Part shown: piece by piece, positions 1-10,899 of the stretch
Layout of the letters: every line of letters begins with the position of its first letter
How positions within the stretch are numbered: the first letter of the stretch is position 1
NCBI GenBank assembly: GCA_003988855.1
Contig: QYAI01000009.1
Location: forward strand, 248,001 to 312,000
Length of the DNA: 64,000 bases
Direction: 5' to 3'
DNA from: Arachnopeziza araneosa
Taxonomy: Eukaryota; Ascomycota; Leotiomycetes; Helotiales; Arachnopezizaceae
Program-made: the position numbers and the translations under genes
Notes under the pieces: generated by a model
Databases searched by the model: none
Seen by the model: the letters and a program-made list of their open reading frames with translations, nothing else
Told to the model about the DNA's origin: nothing

Positions 1-254
1 GGCCCAGACTCGCGGTGGAAACAAGTTCTGCAATGGATGATCAGAATCGACGAAGGGCTGTAAGGTGGTGTTAGCATTGAAACCTTTCTAGAGAGTGCTG
101 CCATCACTCACCATAAGCAGGGTCCAAATAGAATAGTAAAGGAAAACAACAGATGCGGTGACAAGCATCGCAAGTCCAACAAGTTTATCCAGCTGAGATT
201 AGTTAGCATTTCCGAAAACGTTAAATTTGAGGAAAGATGCCTGTGGCTTACCAT
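1..254 (-). CDS. DPM2: Dolichol-phosphate mannosyltransferase subunit 2, 5' part
   Basis: DPM2 is a small ER membrane protein that stabilises dolichol-phosphate-mannose synthase, which supplies mannose for N-glycans, O-mannosylation and GPI anchors. Joining complement(252..254), (112..192) and (1..57) gives an open frame of 47 residues starting MLDKLVGLAMLVTASVVFLY. It has a first transmembrane helix, then the family signature FVDSDHPLQNLFPPR; animal DPM2 has a similar FIDSQH...FLPR stretch. Both introns (193-251 and 58-111) have GT...AG ends and CTAAC-like branch points. The first coding exon is only the three bases of the ATG. The gene leaves the window at base 1, so the second helix is not seen. 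It diverges from CWC22, sharing about 400 bp of upstream DNA. Confidence 0.9.
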
Positions 255-653
255 TGTTGCAATTTTGCTGTTAAAAGGAATGTGAGGATTAGAATGTGGA
301 GTTGAGCCTAGTGGTGAACTGGCTTCAACTCCTTTCCTCAGAAATCATCTATCTGGTTGGTGACTAAGCAGCAGAAGGCTGAGGGCTTGGAAATTTGTGA
401 AAATCCGAAGCTGTGCTAACGTCATGAGTTTGGAGATTGAGTGTTGAAGATAATCTGAACTTAAAAAGAAATCTCCTCTATCGTTTTAGGATTCGGTTCC
501 ACCTCATCTTGAATTGAAGAAGGACGACGACATAATCACGTGATTATCTGCCTTGCGCTCAACCAACCTCGCGAAGTCCAAAATCTCATCAGCCTTCTAT
601 TTCCGCCCACAGTCATAGCTAACATCACGACCTCCAAACGCAAGACCGCCGCC
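255..653. promoter_or_regulatory. Shared upstream region of DPM2 (-) and CWC22 (+)
   Basis: These 399 gene-free bases separate two divergent start codons, so both promoters and both leaders must lie here. The frame of CWC22 stays open back to about 540, but there it begins with GTG, and the ATG at 654 lies in a strong GCCGCCATGG context, so 540-653 is read as leader. No clear TATA element was recognised. Confidence 0.6.
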
Positions 654-2984
654 ATGGAGGTTGTCAAACCTAGGACCGATGAGCAGAAGCAGGCGGCTGC
701 AAAGGCCGAGTATGAGAAGCTTTTAACCATGAGATCCGGGGGTACCTATATTCCGCCAGCTCGATTACGCGCTCTCCAATCTCAAATCACGGACAAGAGC
801 AGCAAAGAGTATCAGCGTATGGCATGGGAGGCCTTGAAGAAATCGATCAACGGATTAATCAATAAAGTCAACGTTTCGAATATCAAACACATCGTTCCCG
901 AACTGTTCAGCGAGAACTTGATCAGAGGGAGGGGCTTATTCTGCCGAAGTATCATGAAAGCGCAAGCTGCCAGTTTACCATTCACTCCGATCTATGCTGC
1001 TATGGCTGCAATCGTCAATACCAAGCTACCGAATGTTGGAGAGCTCCTACTTAAACGCCTCATTATTCAGTTCAAGAAAGGGTTTAAAAGAAACGATAAA
1101 GCTGTCTGCCTATCGGCTACGACTTTTATTGCTCATCTTTGCAATCAGCAGGTGGCTAATGAGGTGGTTGCAGCACAGATATTGCTACTACTCTTACACA
1201 AACCTACAGATGATAGCGTTGAGATTGCTGTTGGCTTGACAAGAGAGGTCGGGCAACATCTAGAGGAGATGAATCAACCTATCGCTCTTGCTGTCTTCGA
1301 TCAGTTTCGAAATATTCTACATGAGGCCGACATCGACAAACGCGTTCAATATATGATTGAAGTTCTTTTCCAGGTCCGGAAAGACAAATATAAGGACAAC
1401 CCAGCAATCAAAGAGGAGCTTGATTTGGTGGAAGAAGAGGATCAAATTACACATGTCATCTCTCTAGATGACGACATTGATGTCAGTGAGAGTTTGAATA
1501 TCTTCAAATTTGATCCAGATTGGGAAGAGAATGAAGAAGAATACAAACGAACAAAGGCCGAAATTCTTGGAGAGGGGACTGATGACGATGAAGAAGGCGA
1601 GGATGAAAGTGATGACAGCGAAGATGACGAGGAAAAACAGCAAGAAAAAGCACTGGAGATTAAGGACCAGAGTAATGCGGATCTTGTCGCCCTTCGGAAA
1701 ACGATATATCTTACCATCATGTCCAGTATCGATCCAGAGGAATGCTGCCATAAGTTGATGAAAATCAATCTTCCAGGAGGGTTGGAGCACGAACTACCAT
1801 CCATGATTATCGAATGCTGTTCCCAGGAGAAAACATACTCGAAGTTCTATGGCCTAATTGGGGAGCGTTTTGCCAAGATTAATCGCCTTTGGACTCAGCT
1901 TTTCGAAGAGTCGTTTAATAAGTATTATGAAACGATACATCGATACGAAACAAATAGACTCCGGAACATCGCGCGTTTTTTCGGACATCTTCTCAGTTCT
2001 GACGCTATAGGATGGCATGTAATGTCAGTAATCCATTTGAATGAGGAAGAAACAACATCCAGCAGCCGGATATTCATCAAAATACTTTTCGAAGACTTGG
2101 TCGAAGCAATGGGATTGCCAAAACTGCAAGCTCGACTCAAAGATAATATCCTGCAACCTTATTTCGAAGGACTTTTCCCTCATGACAACCCTCGAAATAC
2201 TAGATTCTCTATCAATTATTTCACTTCTATCAAGATGGGAGCATTGACTGAGGAGATGAGAGAGTTCCTGCAAAATATGCCCAAACCCGCATTACCGGCA
2301 CCAGTAGTTGCTGCAGACGACTCAGACTCAGACTCGGGGAGTTCAGTTTCCAGCTACTCTTCCTACACTGGTTCGTCTTATTCTCGCTCTCGCTCGGTTT
2401 CTCGAAGCCGTCTAGAAGGTCGACGCGAGCATTCTCCCTCACGAATACCTCCTCGAAATAAGGGGAAAGAGCGGCAACGTGGTCGAAGTTTGACCAGATC
2501 AATTTCGAGATCAGTTTCTCCTCCCCGTCGTTACGCCAGACAAGATTCAGTTTCAGTCACACCTCCCCGCCGAGAGCGTAGAGCTGTCAGTGACTCTAGA
2601 TCACCACAGCCTAGAGGTCGTCCTCGAAGAGATAGCTATTCCATGACACCACCCCCAAAACGACTCCGATCAGTGAGTGATTCTAGATCACCACCAACTA
2701 AGCGATCAGCTCGAAGAAACAGTTCTTCCATCAGCGCTGCGCCGCGAAGACATCGCGGTGAAAGCATTTCTCGATCGCCACCGCCTAGAAAGATGCTGCG
2801 GAGAGACAGTCTAACTACTTCACCACCTCGACGCCGCCGCAGCGACTCGAGTATCTCAAGATCTCCTCCTCGACGACGGGATGGACGAGTAGATAGCCGG
2901 TCAATTACACCACCAGCTAAGAGAAGAAGAGATTACAGCGTCTCAAGATCTCCGCCGACAAAGAGAGGTCGGAGATACAGTTGA
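654..2984 (+). CDS. CWC22: Pre-mRNA-splicing factor CWC22
   Basis: CWC22 is a spliceosome component needed for the first catalytic step; in animals it also delivers eIF4A3 to the exon-junction complex. The intronless 776-residue frame has the family order: a MIF4G domain at about residues 60-245 (helical, including the CRSIMKAQAASLPFTPIYAA stretch), an acidic linker (about 290-355, runs of D and E), an MA3 domain at about 365-480, and a C-terminal arginine/serine-rich tail from about 575 with many SRSPP-type repeats. The start at 654 was chosen because the upstream in-frame extension has no ATG and begins with GTG at 540. The RS tail is long and repetitive, as in metazoan orthologues; budding yeast Cwc22 lacks it. 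Confidence 0.95.
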   Translation: MEVVKPRTDEQKQAAAKAEYEKLLTMRSGGTYIPPARLRALQSQITDKSSKEYQRMAWEALKKSINGLINKVNVSNIKHIVPELFSENLIRGRGLFCRSIMKAQAASLPFTPIYAAMAAIVNTKLPNVGELLLKRLIIQFKKGFKRNDKAVCLSATTFIAHLCNQQVANEVVAAQILLLLLHKPTDDSVEIAVGLTREVGQHLEEMNQPIALAVFDQFRNILHEADIDKRVQYMIEVLFQVRKDKYKDNPAIKEELDLVEEEDQITHVISLDDDIDVSESLNIFKFDPDWEENEEEYKRTKAEILGEGTDDDEEGEDESDDSEDDEEKQQEKALEIKDQSNADLVALRKTIYLTIMSSIDPEECCHKLMKINLPGGLEHELPSMIIECCSQEKTYSKFYGLIGERFAKINRLWTQLFEESFNKYYETIHRYETNRLRNIARFFGHLLSSDAIGWHVMSVIHLNEEETTSSSRIFIKILFEDLVEAMGLPKLQARLKDNILQPYFEGLFPHDNPRNTRFSINYFTSIKMGALTEEMREFLQNMPKPALPAPVVAADDSDSDSGSSVSSYSSYTGSSYSRSRSVSRSRLEGRREHSPSRIPPRNKGKERQRGRSLTRSISRSVSPPRRYARQDSVSVTPPRRERRAVSDSRSPQPRGRPRRDSYSMTPPPKRLRSVSDSRSPPTKRSARRNSSSISAAPRRHRGESISRSPPPRKMLRRDSLTTSPPRRRRSDSSISRSPPRRRDGRVDSRSITPPAKRRRDYSVSRSPPTKRGRRYS

Positions 2985-4116
2985 GGTGCTTCATGTAAAA
3001 AGAAGTTGTATCATATGCAGAGGTTGGAGGGTTGCAAAAGAGCAACCAGGAGTTACAGGTAGCATGCATAAAAAGAATCGCACCAATCGTTTGACCCAAT
3101 GGTTCATGATCATGCACGAAGAAACTCCCAATACCAAGTTTTCCATAAAGGTGACGCCAGTTTCAATTATTCAGCGAGTCCCTTGTGGCTCTCTAGGTCG
3201 TGGCGAATTCCACCCCTTTGCGGGAACGCCGAATGCAGTGCTGACTGCAACTTTAATTTGTATTTTCCTTTTAGGGAGTAGATTGAGCTTTAGACGAAAA
3301 GATGCCGAGGACAATGACCGATGAACCGATCCTCTTTTTGATGTCTCCGATTGCGCAGCCGGCCGCTGTACCATGCCATTTCTGGGATTGTTAGGTAAGG
3401 TACACTGTAATCGATGCTGCTTTCTCCACTGGGATCCTGGACGCCGCTCGTGATCTGCCCGCCGCTGAGGCATGGTGTGTTGATTGTGGACATGGATGGC
3501 GGAATGGGCTGTGATGAGTAAGCTTCCCACCATGAGATGCAGTGGACGACCAAGAACTGTCGGAGAGTGCAAAGGATCTTCAATTGCAGCTCCAATTGGA
3601 GAAGCCCGATTTAAACCCGGCCAAGAGCCTGCACCACATATTATTCACCACTCTTTGTCCTGATCGAATCCAGCCAACGCAATGCCAATGCCACGCTCCT
3701 GGATACCCTGAAGACGGATCTTCAACGAGACGTGGAGATCGGCCTTGTAACCAGGCCGAGAGTGCGAAACGCACTGTGCACATCGTTTACATGATGTTAC
3801 TTGAACCACGCCGTCCTTCCTCGCACTTTCCTGTCGTCTTCTTGTTTTGCTTCCTTGGCAACAGTAGCATTGAACTTGCCCTTATGTAGGAGCCGCTTTG
3901 TGGTACCCAGGAGGTAGGGTTCGCAGAGGTAAGCAGCACCTCATTAAATCCGAACTCTCTCCCCTTACGATTCCAACCTCACCATGATACAGATATTCAC
4001 CACGCGATTGCTACGTCTTCCAATACATACGACCCAACGAAGGCTCTGCAGGCACACCGAGACCGAATGGAAGGGCTAATAGACCAACCTTCCGTTAGAT
4101 AGGCTGCAGTGAGGTT
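2985..4116. other. Intergenic, CWC22 to the coiled-coil gene
   Basis: About 1.1 kb with no gene I can support. Several overlapping open frames of 60-130 codons occur on both strands between 2990 and 3890, but they have low-complexity, shifting composition and no family resemblance. The right part presumably holds the promoter of the gene starting at 4117. Confidence 0.5.
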
Positions 4117-6215
4117 ATGGATGCTAGAGAGTGGGAGGAGTCCCAGTCACGTCGACCGAGCATCAAAAGACCTTGGGAAGAAATCACAATAATAGAGAGA
4201 GAAAGCAACCATGGCTGGAACGGCAGATTACCTCCCATTGAAGTTGTATCGTACGGGATGTCTCCTTCTCGAGGCAAGGAAGATGAGAATAGCTCTTACG
4301 AGCAGTATGGGTCGGCCGAGGCAAGAGGAGGAACGGGGAAAAGAGCAAGATACGATCGGCACGATTACAACATCCTATCTCGGGAAAACCTTGATCTGAA
4401 CGGGAAGATGCTTCAGGCACAGAACACCAGTAAGTCAAGCCGCAGCTTCTTGAGACTCAGGAGCTGTTCAAAGATCTAACAATCCTTGTCGGAATTTAGT
4501 TTCCACTCGCAACCCAATCCGAGCTACTTTGGACTCTGCCGCTTTCTCTCAAACTCAGAATCGCGAGGGTTGGGAGGAACGCAGACTGGCCAGGGTAGCA
4601 ACTGCAGGTCCCTCGAATACAATCAATTATTTATGTCGACGATGCAGAAGGCTTACCACACAGCAAGACGATGCGGAGGTCTCAGAATCTTGCGTGGATT
4701 GCAGTGGGGATTCGGGACTGGCCAGCGCTATAAAAGAAGCTGCAGCAACGCTGACAAAGCTCGCGATAAAGCTTAGCGTAAGTTTTGAGCGCCATTTTAG
4801 ATTCCTGCTGACCGATATGTAATCAGCCCTCTGAGCAACGTGATGAAGCTTGGGATGACTGCCCACCAATAGCGCAGGTCGGTTTGAAACAGAGCTTCAA
4901 CTGGATTTTAAAAAGAATTCATTTCGTCAGCGATCTCGCCGACAAGGTCGTGCATTATGTTCCTGCGGAGCTCTCTGACAGCCCTGATAGAGATCTTGCT
5001 GGGAATGGGAGTAGAGTACAGGATGATCTTGTCGACAGTATGAAGCGACACTTAGATCCTGTCTCTGAGGAAGCTCTTCGATCGAGGAACAATGCTCCTG
5101 GACCTACTTCGGATGCAAAACCTTACACCAGAAGACGATCTTTGGCGCCTATTGAAGATGGAAACGATCCATTCTCAGCGTTGAGATCTCTGCATGGCTA
5201 TCGCGGGTCGCCATTGGAGGCGGATGGGACCAATCTCCCTATCATGAACCCTCCACCAGCACCTAATCGTCAATTACCTTCTCCACCAGCTCGATCGCTG
5301 CCTTCCCCAACATCAATTAGCTTCCCATCGCCGTCTGTTACTTCATATGGAAGTGTCAATCAGCCGACTCCCTTAAGCATCCATCACTCAACATTAAATA
5401 ATTACCTTCCTCCGATCGGTTCTACCCAGACTCCCGATGCTCTTCAAACACACTCAGCGGCATTGCAACACGAGGTCTCAGTTCAAAAGCTAGCACTATC
5501 TTCTCTTCAAGGAGAGCACGACAAGCTTCTCGCCGCATTCTCAAGATCTCAACTTCGAGCTAGTACATTGGAAAAGAAGCACGCAGTGTCTGACAACGAG
5601 ATCAACATGCTGTCAGACGAGAAGCTTAGACTACAGAATCAGGTGCAAGAGCTCGAGAAGGATGTCGAAGATCTGACGCGCAGCCGTGACGAAACACGGC
5701 AAGCTGCGGTCCTTGAAGGGACGCAGTATATGGAGATTGTTAAGAAGGCGAGTCGACTTGAGGAAATGGCAGGCGAGGAGAGGAAACGCTGGAATGAGTT
5801 GAAAGCTGAAATGGAGCAAAAGATAGAGTCTCTCGGTGCTCAGAGAGTGCATCTTGAAGGAAACATACAAGCAGGTCTTCCGGTGACTATGCCTCGAGTG
5901 ATGGACAGGGTTTTGACACCTAGGTCCTCTGGTGGTGGAGCAGAAAACATTCTCAAAGTTGAGCCTCGAAACGAAACTCGGCCGGCTGTCGATCTGATAT
6001 ACATGGAAGCTGATCCCAACAGAGAACTCAGAGAAGAAGTACATCGCCTCCGTGTTCGATGTGCCGAAGTCGAAGGTGCATTACGCACCATTCGCAATGA
6101 AAGTCGGAGTATGGGAGGAATCCTCGAAGCTCTTAGTCTACTGCGAAAATCATCAACCGAACAAGCGTGTAAAGCTCTTGGAGAGCCAGTCGATGGTAGG
6201 GACGAGGAGGGGTAG
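4117..6215 (+). CDS. Unrecognised coiled-coil protein with a paired-CxxC motif
   Basis: Joining 4117..4429, 4500..4777 and 4827..6215 gives a 659-residue frame. Both introns (70 and 49 nt) have GTAAGT donors and AG acceptors, and each junction restores the frame exactly. I do not recognise the family. Visible features: a charged N-terminus with many arginines; a possible zinc knuckle at about residues 140-165, read as CRRC followed 15 residues later by CVDC; a proline-rich segment at about 300-370 (PPPAPNRQLPSPPARSLPSP); then about 120 residues of heptad-like coiled coil (from about 395) rich in E, K, L and R; and a second short helical stretch near the C-terminus. The paired CxxC resembles a GATA-type or zinc-ribbon knuckle, but the spacing does not fit GATA fingers. 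A nuclear or scaffold role is a guess. Confidence 0.8.
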
Positions 6216-7016
6216 GAAGAAGCAAGCCGATCGAATGTACAATAGCATGAAGCCGTGTTTGCAAGAGCACATATCATTGGCACATTGTGTAAATGTTCAT
6301 ATCGCTCTCGGCGTTTTATGCCAACATAGCAAGCAAAGTCTCTTTTCACGTTAAGAATACCAATGAAAACCTAAATTGCCAAAAGCAATCGTTGAACTCA
6401 TCATCATTCCTCACTTGAGTGCTCCCACTTCAAATCTGTCGCGAAACTTGACGCTGCCATCCCCCTAACAGCCGAAACAGGGCCACGCACGCGCCCCAAG
6501 AAACGCCTGACATCTCACACACACATCAAACCATCCTCCCCTCCGGAAACACCTCCGAGTGGGCCAGGGCAGGAGAAATCGTATGAGGCTCCCCTTTTCG
6601 CGAATCCAACCCCGTCGCAAATCAGCGTTCTAGTTCCTTCTGCTCCCAAACGGGGTCTCGAAGCCGTGAAAGAATGAGGAGAGCCAGGCCCTGAAACGCG
6701 GCGATGTCGCGACCTGAGGCTGGCCAATGCCAAAAATAACAGAGATATAACCGTTTGGGGATCCCCTCTTCAGTTAGGAGACTTCTCTGAATGAAATTAT
6801 CGTGATTTTGGACGTCGTCGTGTTCTTACTATTTGAAAGAGAAACCGAAAAATCTTCATCTTTTTGCGCGCTCGCTTTGTCTTCCAACTTGCTTCGGACT
6901 TCGATTCTCAAGTGCGACTCTCATTCAATAGATCCGTTTCCTGATTTCAATTCAACTTTTCAATATTTAGAGCTATCACTTCTCTTCCTCTGCATCACTC
7001 GGCAACATCGTTCATC
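6216..7016. other. Intergenic plus leader of the 71-aa membrane protein
   Basis: About 800 bases. The last 150 or so, before the ATG at 7017, are rich in pyrimidine tracts and contain TTCATCATGG at the start, typical of a fungal leader. No other gene is supported in the left part. Confidence 0.5.
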
Positions 7017-7232
7017 ATGGGACAAGCTTTCAGCGGCCCTAACGCCTTCAAATTCTTCGGCTTCACTCCCAAGGCCACCCAAGTCCTACAGACCACACCA
7101 TTCTTACTTGTTATTCTCCTTTTGGTCATTGTCGGCCTCGTCGCCCTAGGTTTGGTTGCTTGGTATATCCACTACGAGACAAGCAAGGTGTATGCGAAAC
7201 CGAAACCGGTAAAGGGAGCGGAGAAGAAGTAA
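7017..7232 (+). CDS. Small single-pass membrane protein, 71 aa
   Basis: A short intronless frame with ATG in a good context (ATCATGG). The protein has a polar N-terminus (MGQAFSGPNAFKFFGFTPKA), one strongly hydrophobic segment at residues 29-50 (LLVILLLVIVGLVALGLVAWYI) and a basic tail ending KPKPVKGAEKK. The positive residues after the helix predict a cytosolic C-terminus if the protein sits in the ER or plasma membrane. Gly2 after the initiator Met makes N-myristoylation imaginable, but the following residues are not a clear signal. I do not recognise the family. The compact composition, the leader and the separation from neighbours make it a likely real gene. Confidence 0.65.
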   Translation: MGQAFSGPNAFKFFGFTPKATQVLQTTPFLLVILLLVIVGLVALGLVAWYIHYETSKVYAKPKPVKGAEKK

Positions 7233-9207
7233 GAAGAAGGGAACGGGAAACTCGAAGCTGAGTGGAAGGAGTCATGAATTCATGAAACGGGTAGCGGAGA
7301 AAGGATAATTCCTTTGTGGTTTCACGGTCCGGATTTCGCTGGACAGCTAGAGTGAGACGTGCAGGACACCCCTTGCTTGGTTTATAATATGGGATCCTTT
7401 GTATAAATGGGTTTGGCAATGGGAGCAGACGGAAGATTCGCTGAGTGATGTGAAATACTCTCTTAACGTGAGAGATTGGATGGAGATATCAATGGAATTC
7501 GCCTAGCAATTCCGAGCGCCTAAATATATCATTTTGAAGCTTAGAATTTGCCATATTTTGCGTGAGAGAGGAGCTGTGTAAGGTTCGAATTGTAAAGAGA
7601 CGGCAGCGGAATTACAGAGATGATAAGCATCCATCCCTCCTGCAGATGGTGTTGGGGGAATTTGTAACATGGTTCTTGTGAAAGGTTAGCAAGAGACTGC
7701 TTTCAATCGCCCCACGAGAAGTTACCTCAATGACGCTAGTGCCTCCAAGCCAAGAGCATTTAAATCAAATACCTCTTTTCTAGAGACATTAGTGCTGTAT
7801 CGTGAGACAATATTCATGATTCGAAAAGAGAAGTATCTTGCTCTGCCTAACCTGTCCTTGCCACTCTCTTACCACCTTTGAATATATCAGCGCTATCAAC
7901 CCATTTTCTAAAACGATAGCTTTCAGGCCTGTCAAACAGGCACATGATTCTATTCAAATTGCCTTGCTTACTCAACTCCACACTATTGTTGCTATTCTGA
8001 GCTACACATTGTCGCGAATCGCCTTAGCACTTACTCAAACTCACCTTCTAATCAGTGCAAATGCCACAATGAGTGGCAAAGACTGCTGCCGTGGAGCCCA
8101 ACTGAGCATTGGCGGATTGGGAATTCATCAACTTATTTTCGGATAGATAACAATGCGCAAATCAATGGAGCTTACGGTAAGTATTGACTGTAGGATTTAC
8201 AAGATAGGAACTGGTATAATCAGCTTCATACTAGCCGCTAATTAGGTCAACATTACCCCCAAAACTAAATGCTTTTGTTGCCGCTGTAGCAGCGAATCTC
8301 ATTTAGGCAAACACATAGAATCCAATTATAATTCATTGGCCAAATGATGTCCTTCATGGTCAATGTCAGGTCAGGCTTAATCGATCCCAGAGAGCGCAAA
8401 CGAAGTATACCAGCAAGCTCGAGTACAGATGACAGCGTTATCGTGTCAGAAGAAACCACAAAGGCCCCAAAATCAACCAAAAGTCTCTCTCAGAACGGTC
8501 CATTCATTTCAATTTGACAGATTGAGCAAAGTAGGCAAGAAGGCGAGGAGGAAGCCCTGCGAACAGCGAAAGAGTAGATTACTATCATTTAAGCCATGAT
8601 GAGCACGATTGCATCTTTAATCTCGAAATGCGAACCAATACGATCCTACCAACATTTATACCACCACGGATCCTTCTAAATCTTGATAGATGCTTGGCCC
8701 CAACGCTTTGAAGTCCAACTTGAGGTGACCTTCATCACTAAATGCGTATTTAAGATGACCACGTATCGCTAAGTCTAGCTATAGCACCAAGTAATTTCTA
8801 TTTGGAGCCCATAACGTGGAAAACACAATTATAACACTCTACGCCTGTCCTGTTTTCCCGCTTTCACTCGTGCACATGCCTTCTCCTTGAAGTCCGTGTG
8901 CATGTAGCTGCGGTTTCGTACGAAAACCTATGCTGTTCTCTTGCTTATGATCATCTGATGTGACTAGAGAAGTGGTAGATTTCAGTAGCCATAATCGTCG
9001 CTCTCAATATTGACAACTATTCCTACGAGGGCAAAGGCTCAACCTTCAGCAGAGGTGAAGCGCCTAGAGAACGTAATGTGTACGCAGAGATTTTTCAGAC
9101 AGGGACAGGACACTAAAAATGATTTCAAGAAGGACCTTTCGTCAACAACAATTCCAGTCTTAGACAGTGTTTGTGTAACGAAGGCTGGTCGGGTTTATCT
9201 TCAGTCT
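7233..9207. other. Intergenic, about 2 kb
   Basis: This is one of the larger gene-free stretches. The short frames here (for example 7838-8146 and 9010-9486 on the plus strand) begin with non-ATG codons or lie antisense to the LAA2-like gene, and show no recognisable protein. Composition is A/T-leaning. I see no transposon ends or tandem repeats. Confidence 0.5.
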
Positions 9208-10899
9208 TTACCGGTGCTTCAGCTTTGCCTCGTGTTCCTGCCAGAAATTTCTACATGCACGATGTCCCCAATACTCCGTCCACCACTCTCCAAAACTATC
9301 TTCAACTTGTACATCGACTTTAGTAATCCTCTCATCTCTTTTCAGGCCACATATGACACACTGTTTAGGTGCAGTCATTGCTCCCGGTTGGGACTTGATA
9401 TGCATAATCTCAGCTATCTCAGGAATGACGAGATGAGAAGTGGAATCCTTCATGCTTGTGTTTGCAATAGCAACTGCGGACCGTAACCGGCCAAGCTGTT
9501 CTTTCCAAACTCGAACCACATCGGCTGCCTCTCGGTCTTCCTTGGTGATCTCTGACTTATCAATGCCTGTAAGCTTCATCCCTCCTTTACCTCCTGCCGC
9601 TGCCGGGCCAATCTTCATTCCTTGAGCAAGTAAGTTGTCCCGTTTCCATCTAAGCTTACGACCAGCAATGATTCGTGCTGCTACGGTTGCAATGAGGAGA
9701 TATGCACGCAGAAATGTTATAGAGGCAGGATCGGAAATAATGCGGTTCTTTAGCGAAAAAGATTGATTGGCTACTGCCTGAAACAACGTGGACTGTGGTA
9801 AGTCAAACAGAGGCGGAATTAAGGCAAGTAGAATGGAGGGAGGGGGAATATTTGTAGGAGGGGGGCCTGCGTTCAAGGGTGGCGATGGTTCAGTAACCCT
9901 ATCTGCAGTATCCCATGCCCAAGCATCTACTTCAATACCTGAAGTTGATGGAGGGACCTCAGCTGGCAAGTCTGCAAAATCTCCCCATTCTTCATCTAAC
10001 TCAGCTACTGGTGCTGGCGAGTCTTCATAGGGAGCAAGTTTGGGGACTTTCGGCTCGAATGTCGGCCATGCTGTCACAGGAGTAGACGAAGGCGGCTTTC
10101 CGTCTTTCTGAACCGCAGAAACTTGGTCCGGAGGAGAAGCTATTTTCAGATCTGCAAATGGATTCCGTTCTTGAAAGGACGGCGATTTGGGAGCCTGTGG
10201 ATAAGGGAGAATATTCGAATTCAAACTAGTAGACAGCAGGTCTTTCGGTCTCTTCTGTGTTTTTGGTTCCACTGAAATAGATCCAAATAAATCCTCCAGG
10301 TTTTGGCTAGACTGTGCTTGAGGTTGAGGTTCTGGAGGTTGTACCGTCTCGAACTCTCCAAACTCATCGTCATCTTCCATTTCATCAGTAGCATCGAAGA
10401 GGATTTCTCCTCCGGAAGCGCTTTGGCGAGTAGGTGGAGGCCGTTGCGAAGCTGGTTGTTGGGCTCTCTGCGGCTGAGGGGATTCGTCAAAATTACTTGT
10501 CCCAGAAAACAAATCAAGCGTTGGTCTTCGCAGCACACCAACTCTTGCTTTATTGGACATCGCCATTGAAGTTCTGGCAGCCCTTCCCACGGGCTCTATT
10601 ATATTCTGAGTTGGTGCTTGGCTGCCAAGACTCTCGAAAGCACCCCATATATCATCTTGCTGAGTTATCGGACGAACAGTGGTGCTTGGTGGCTGTGTAC
10701 TCGCTCTTCCCCATATATCGTTCATCGAATTCGAATTTGCGCCCTGCCATTGCGCGTTTGTACTGCCAAATCCACCCGTTCCACTTTCATTGGTATTGCT
10801 GAGAGAGAGAAGATCGTTTAAAGCTGGGGTGGATGTTGAGCTCTTGTTCTGAGGAGCCGAGTAGAAGCTGTCAAATTCCGCTAGAAGATCGGATGACAT
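9208..10899 (-). CDS. LAA2: LAA2-like AP-1 clathrin adaptor accessory protein
   Basis: The product is an intronless 563-residue protein whose C-terminal half resembles the fungal family around yeast Laa2, which works with Laa1 in recruiting the AP-1 clathrin adaptor at the trans-Golgi or endosome. Related fungal entries are often mislabelled as a ppk6-type kinase, but no kinase motif is present. The N-terminal 320 residues are disordered and carry three acidic aromatic motifs of the kind bound by the AP-1 gamma-ear: DDIWGAF (82-88), DDEFGEF (177-183) and DEEWGDF (302-308). A conserved helical region follows from about 355 (LALIPPLFDLPQSTLF onward), then a C-terminal CxxC...HxxxC knuckle (CVICG ... 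WGHRACRNFW). Family assignment is from memory of the fold and motifs; the gamma-ear motifs are seen directly. Confidence 0.75.
   Translation of the reverse strand: MSSDLLAEFDSFYSAPQNKSSTSTPALNDLLSLSNTNESGTGGFGSTNAQWQGANSNSMNDIWGRASTQPPSTTVRPITQQDDIWGAFESLGSQAPTQNIIEPVGRAARTSMAMSNKARVGVLRRPTLDLFSGTSNFDESPQPQRAQQPASQRPPPTRQSASGGEILFDATDEMEDDDEFGEFETVQPPEPQPQAQSSQNLEDLFGSISVEPKTQKRPKDLLSTSLNSNILPYPQAPKSPSFQERNPFADLKIASPPDQVSAVQKDGKPPSSTPVTAWPTFEPKVPKLAPYEDSPAPVAELDEEWGDFADLPAEVPPSTSGIEVDAWAWDTADRVTEPSPPLNAGPPPTNIPPPSILLALIPPLFDLPQSTLFQAVANQSFSLKNRIISDPASITFLRAYLLIATVAARIIAGRKLRWKRDNLLAQGMKIGPAAAGGKGGMKLTGIDKSEITKEDREAADVVRVWKEQLGRLRSAVAIANTSMKDSTSHLVIPEIAEIMHIKSQPGAMTAPKQCVICGLKRDERITKVDVQVEDSFGEWWTEYWGHRACRNFWQEHEAKLKHR

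Noticed and set aside
540..653. 38-codon extension of CWC22 upstream of the ATG at 654
   Set aside because: It begins with GTG and contains no ATG; the ATG at 654 has an ideal GCCGCCATGG context.
9010..9486. 158-codon plus-strand frame
   Set aside because: Largely antisense to the LAA2-like gene; not supported by an ATG or a family resemblance.
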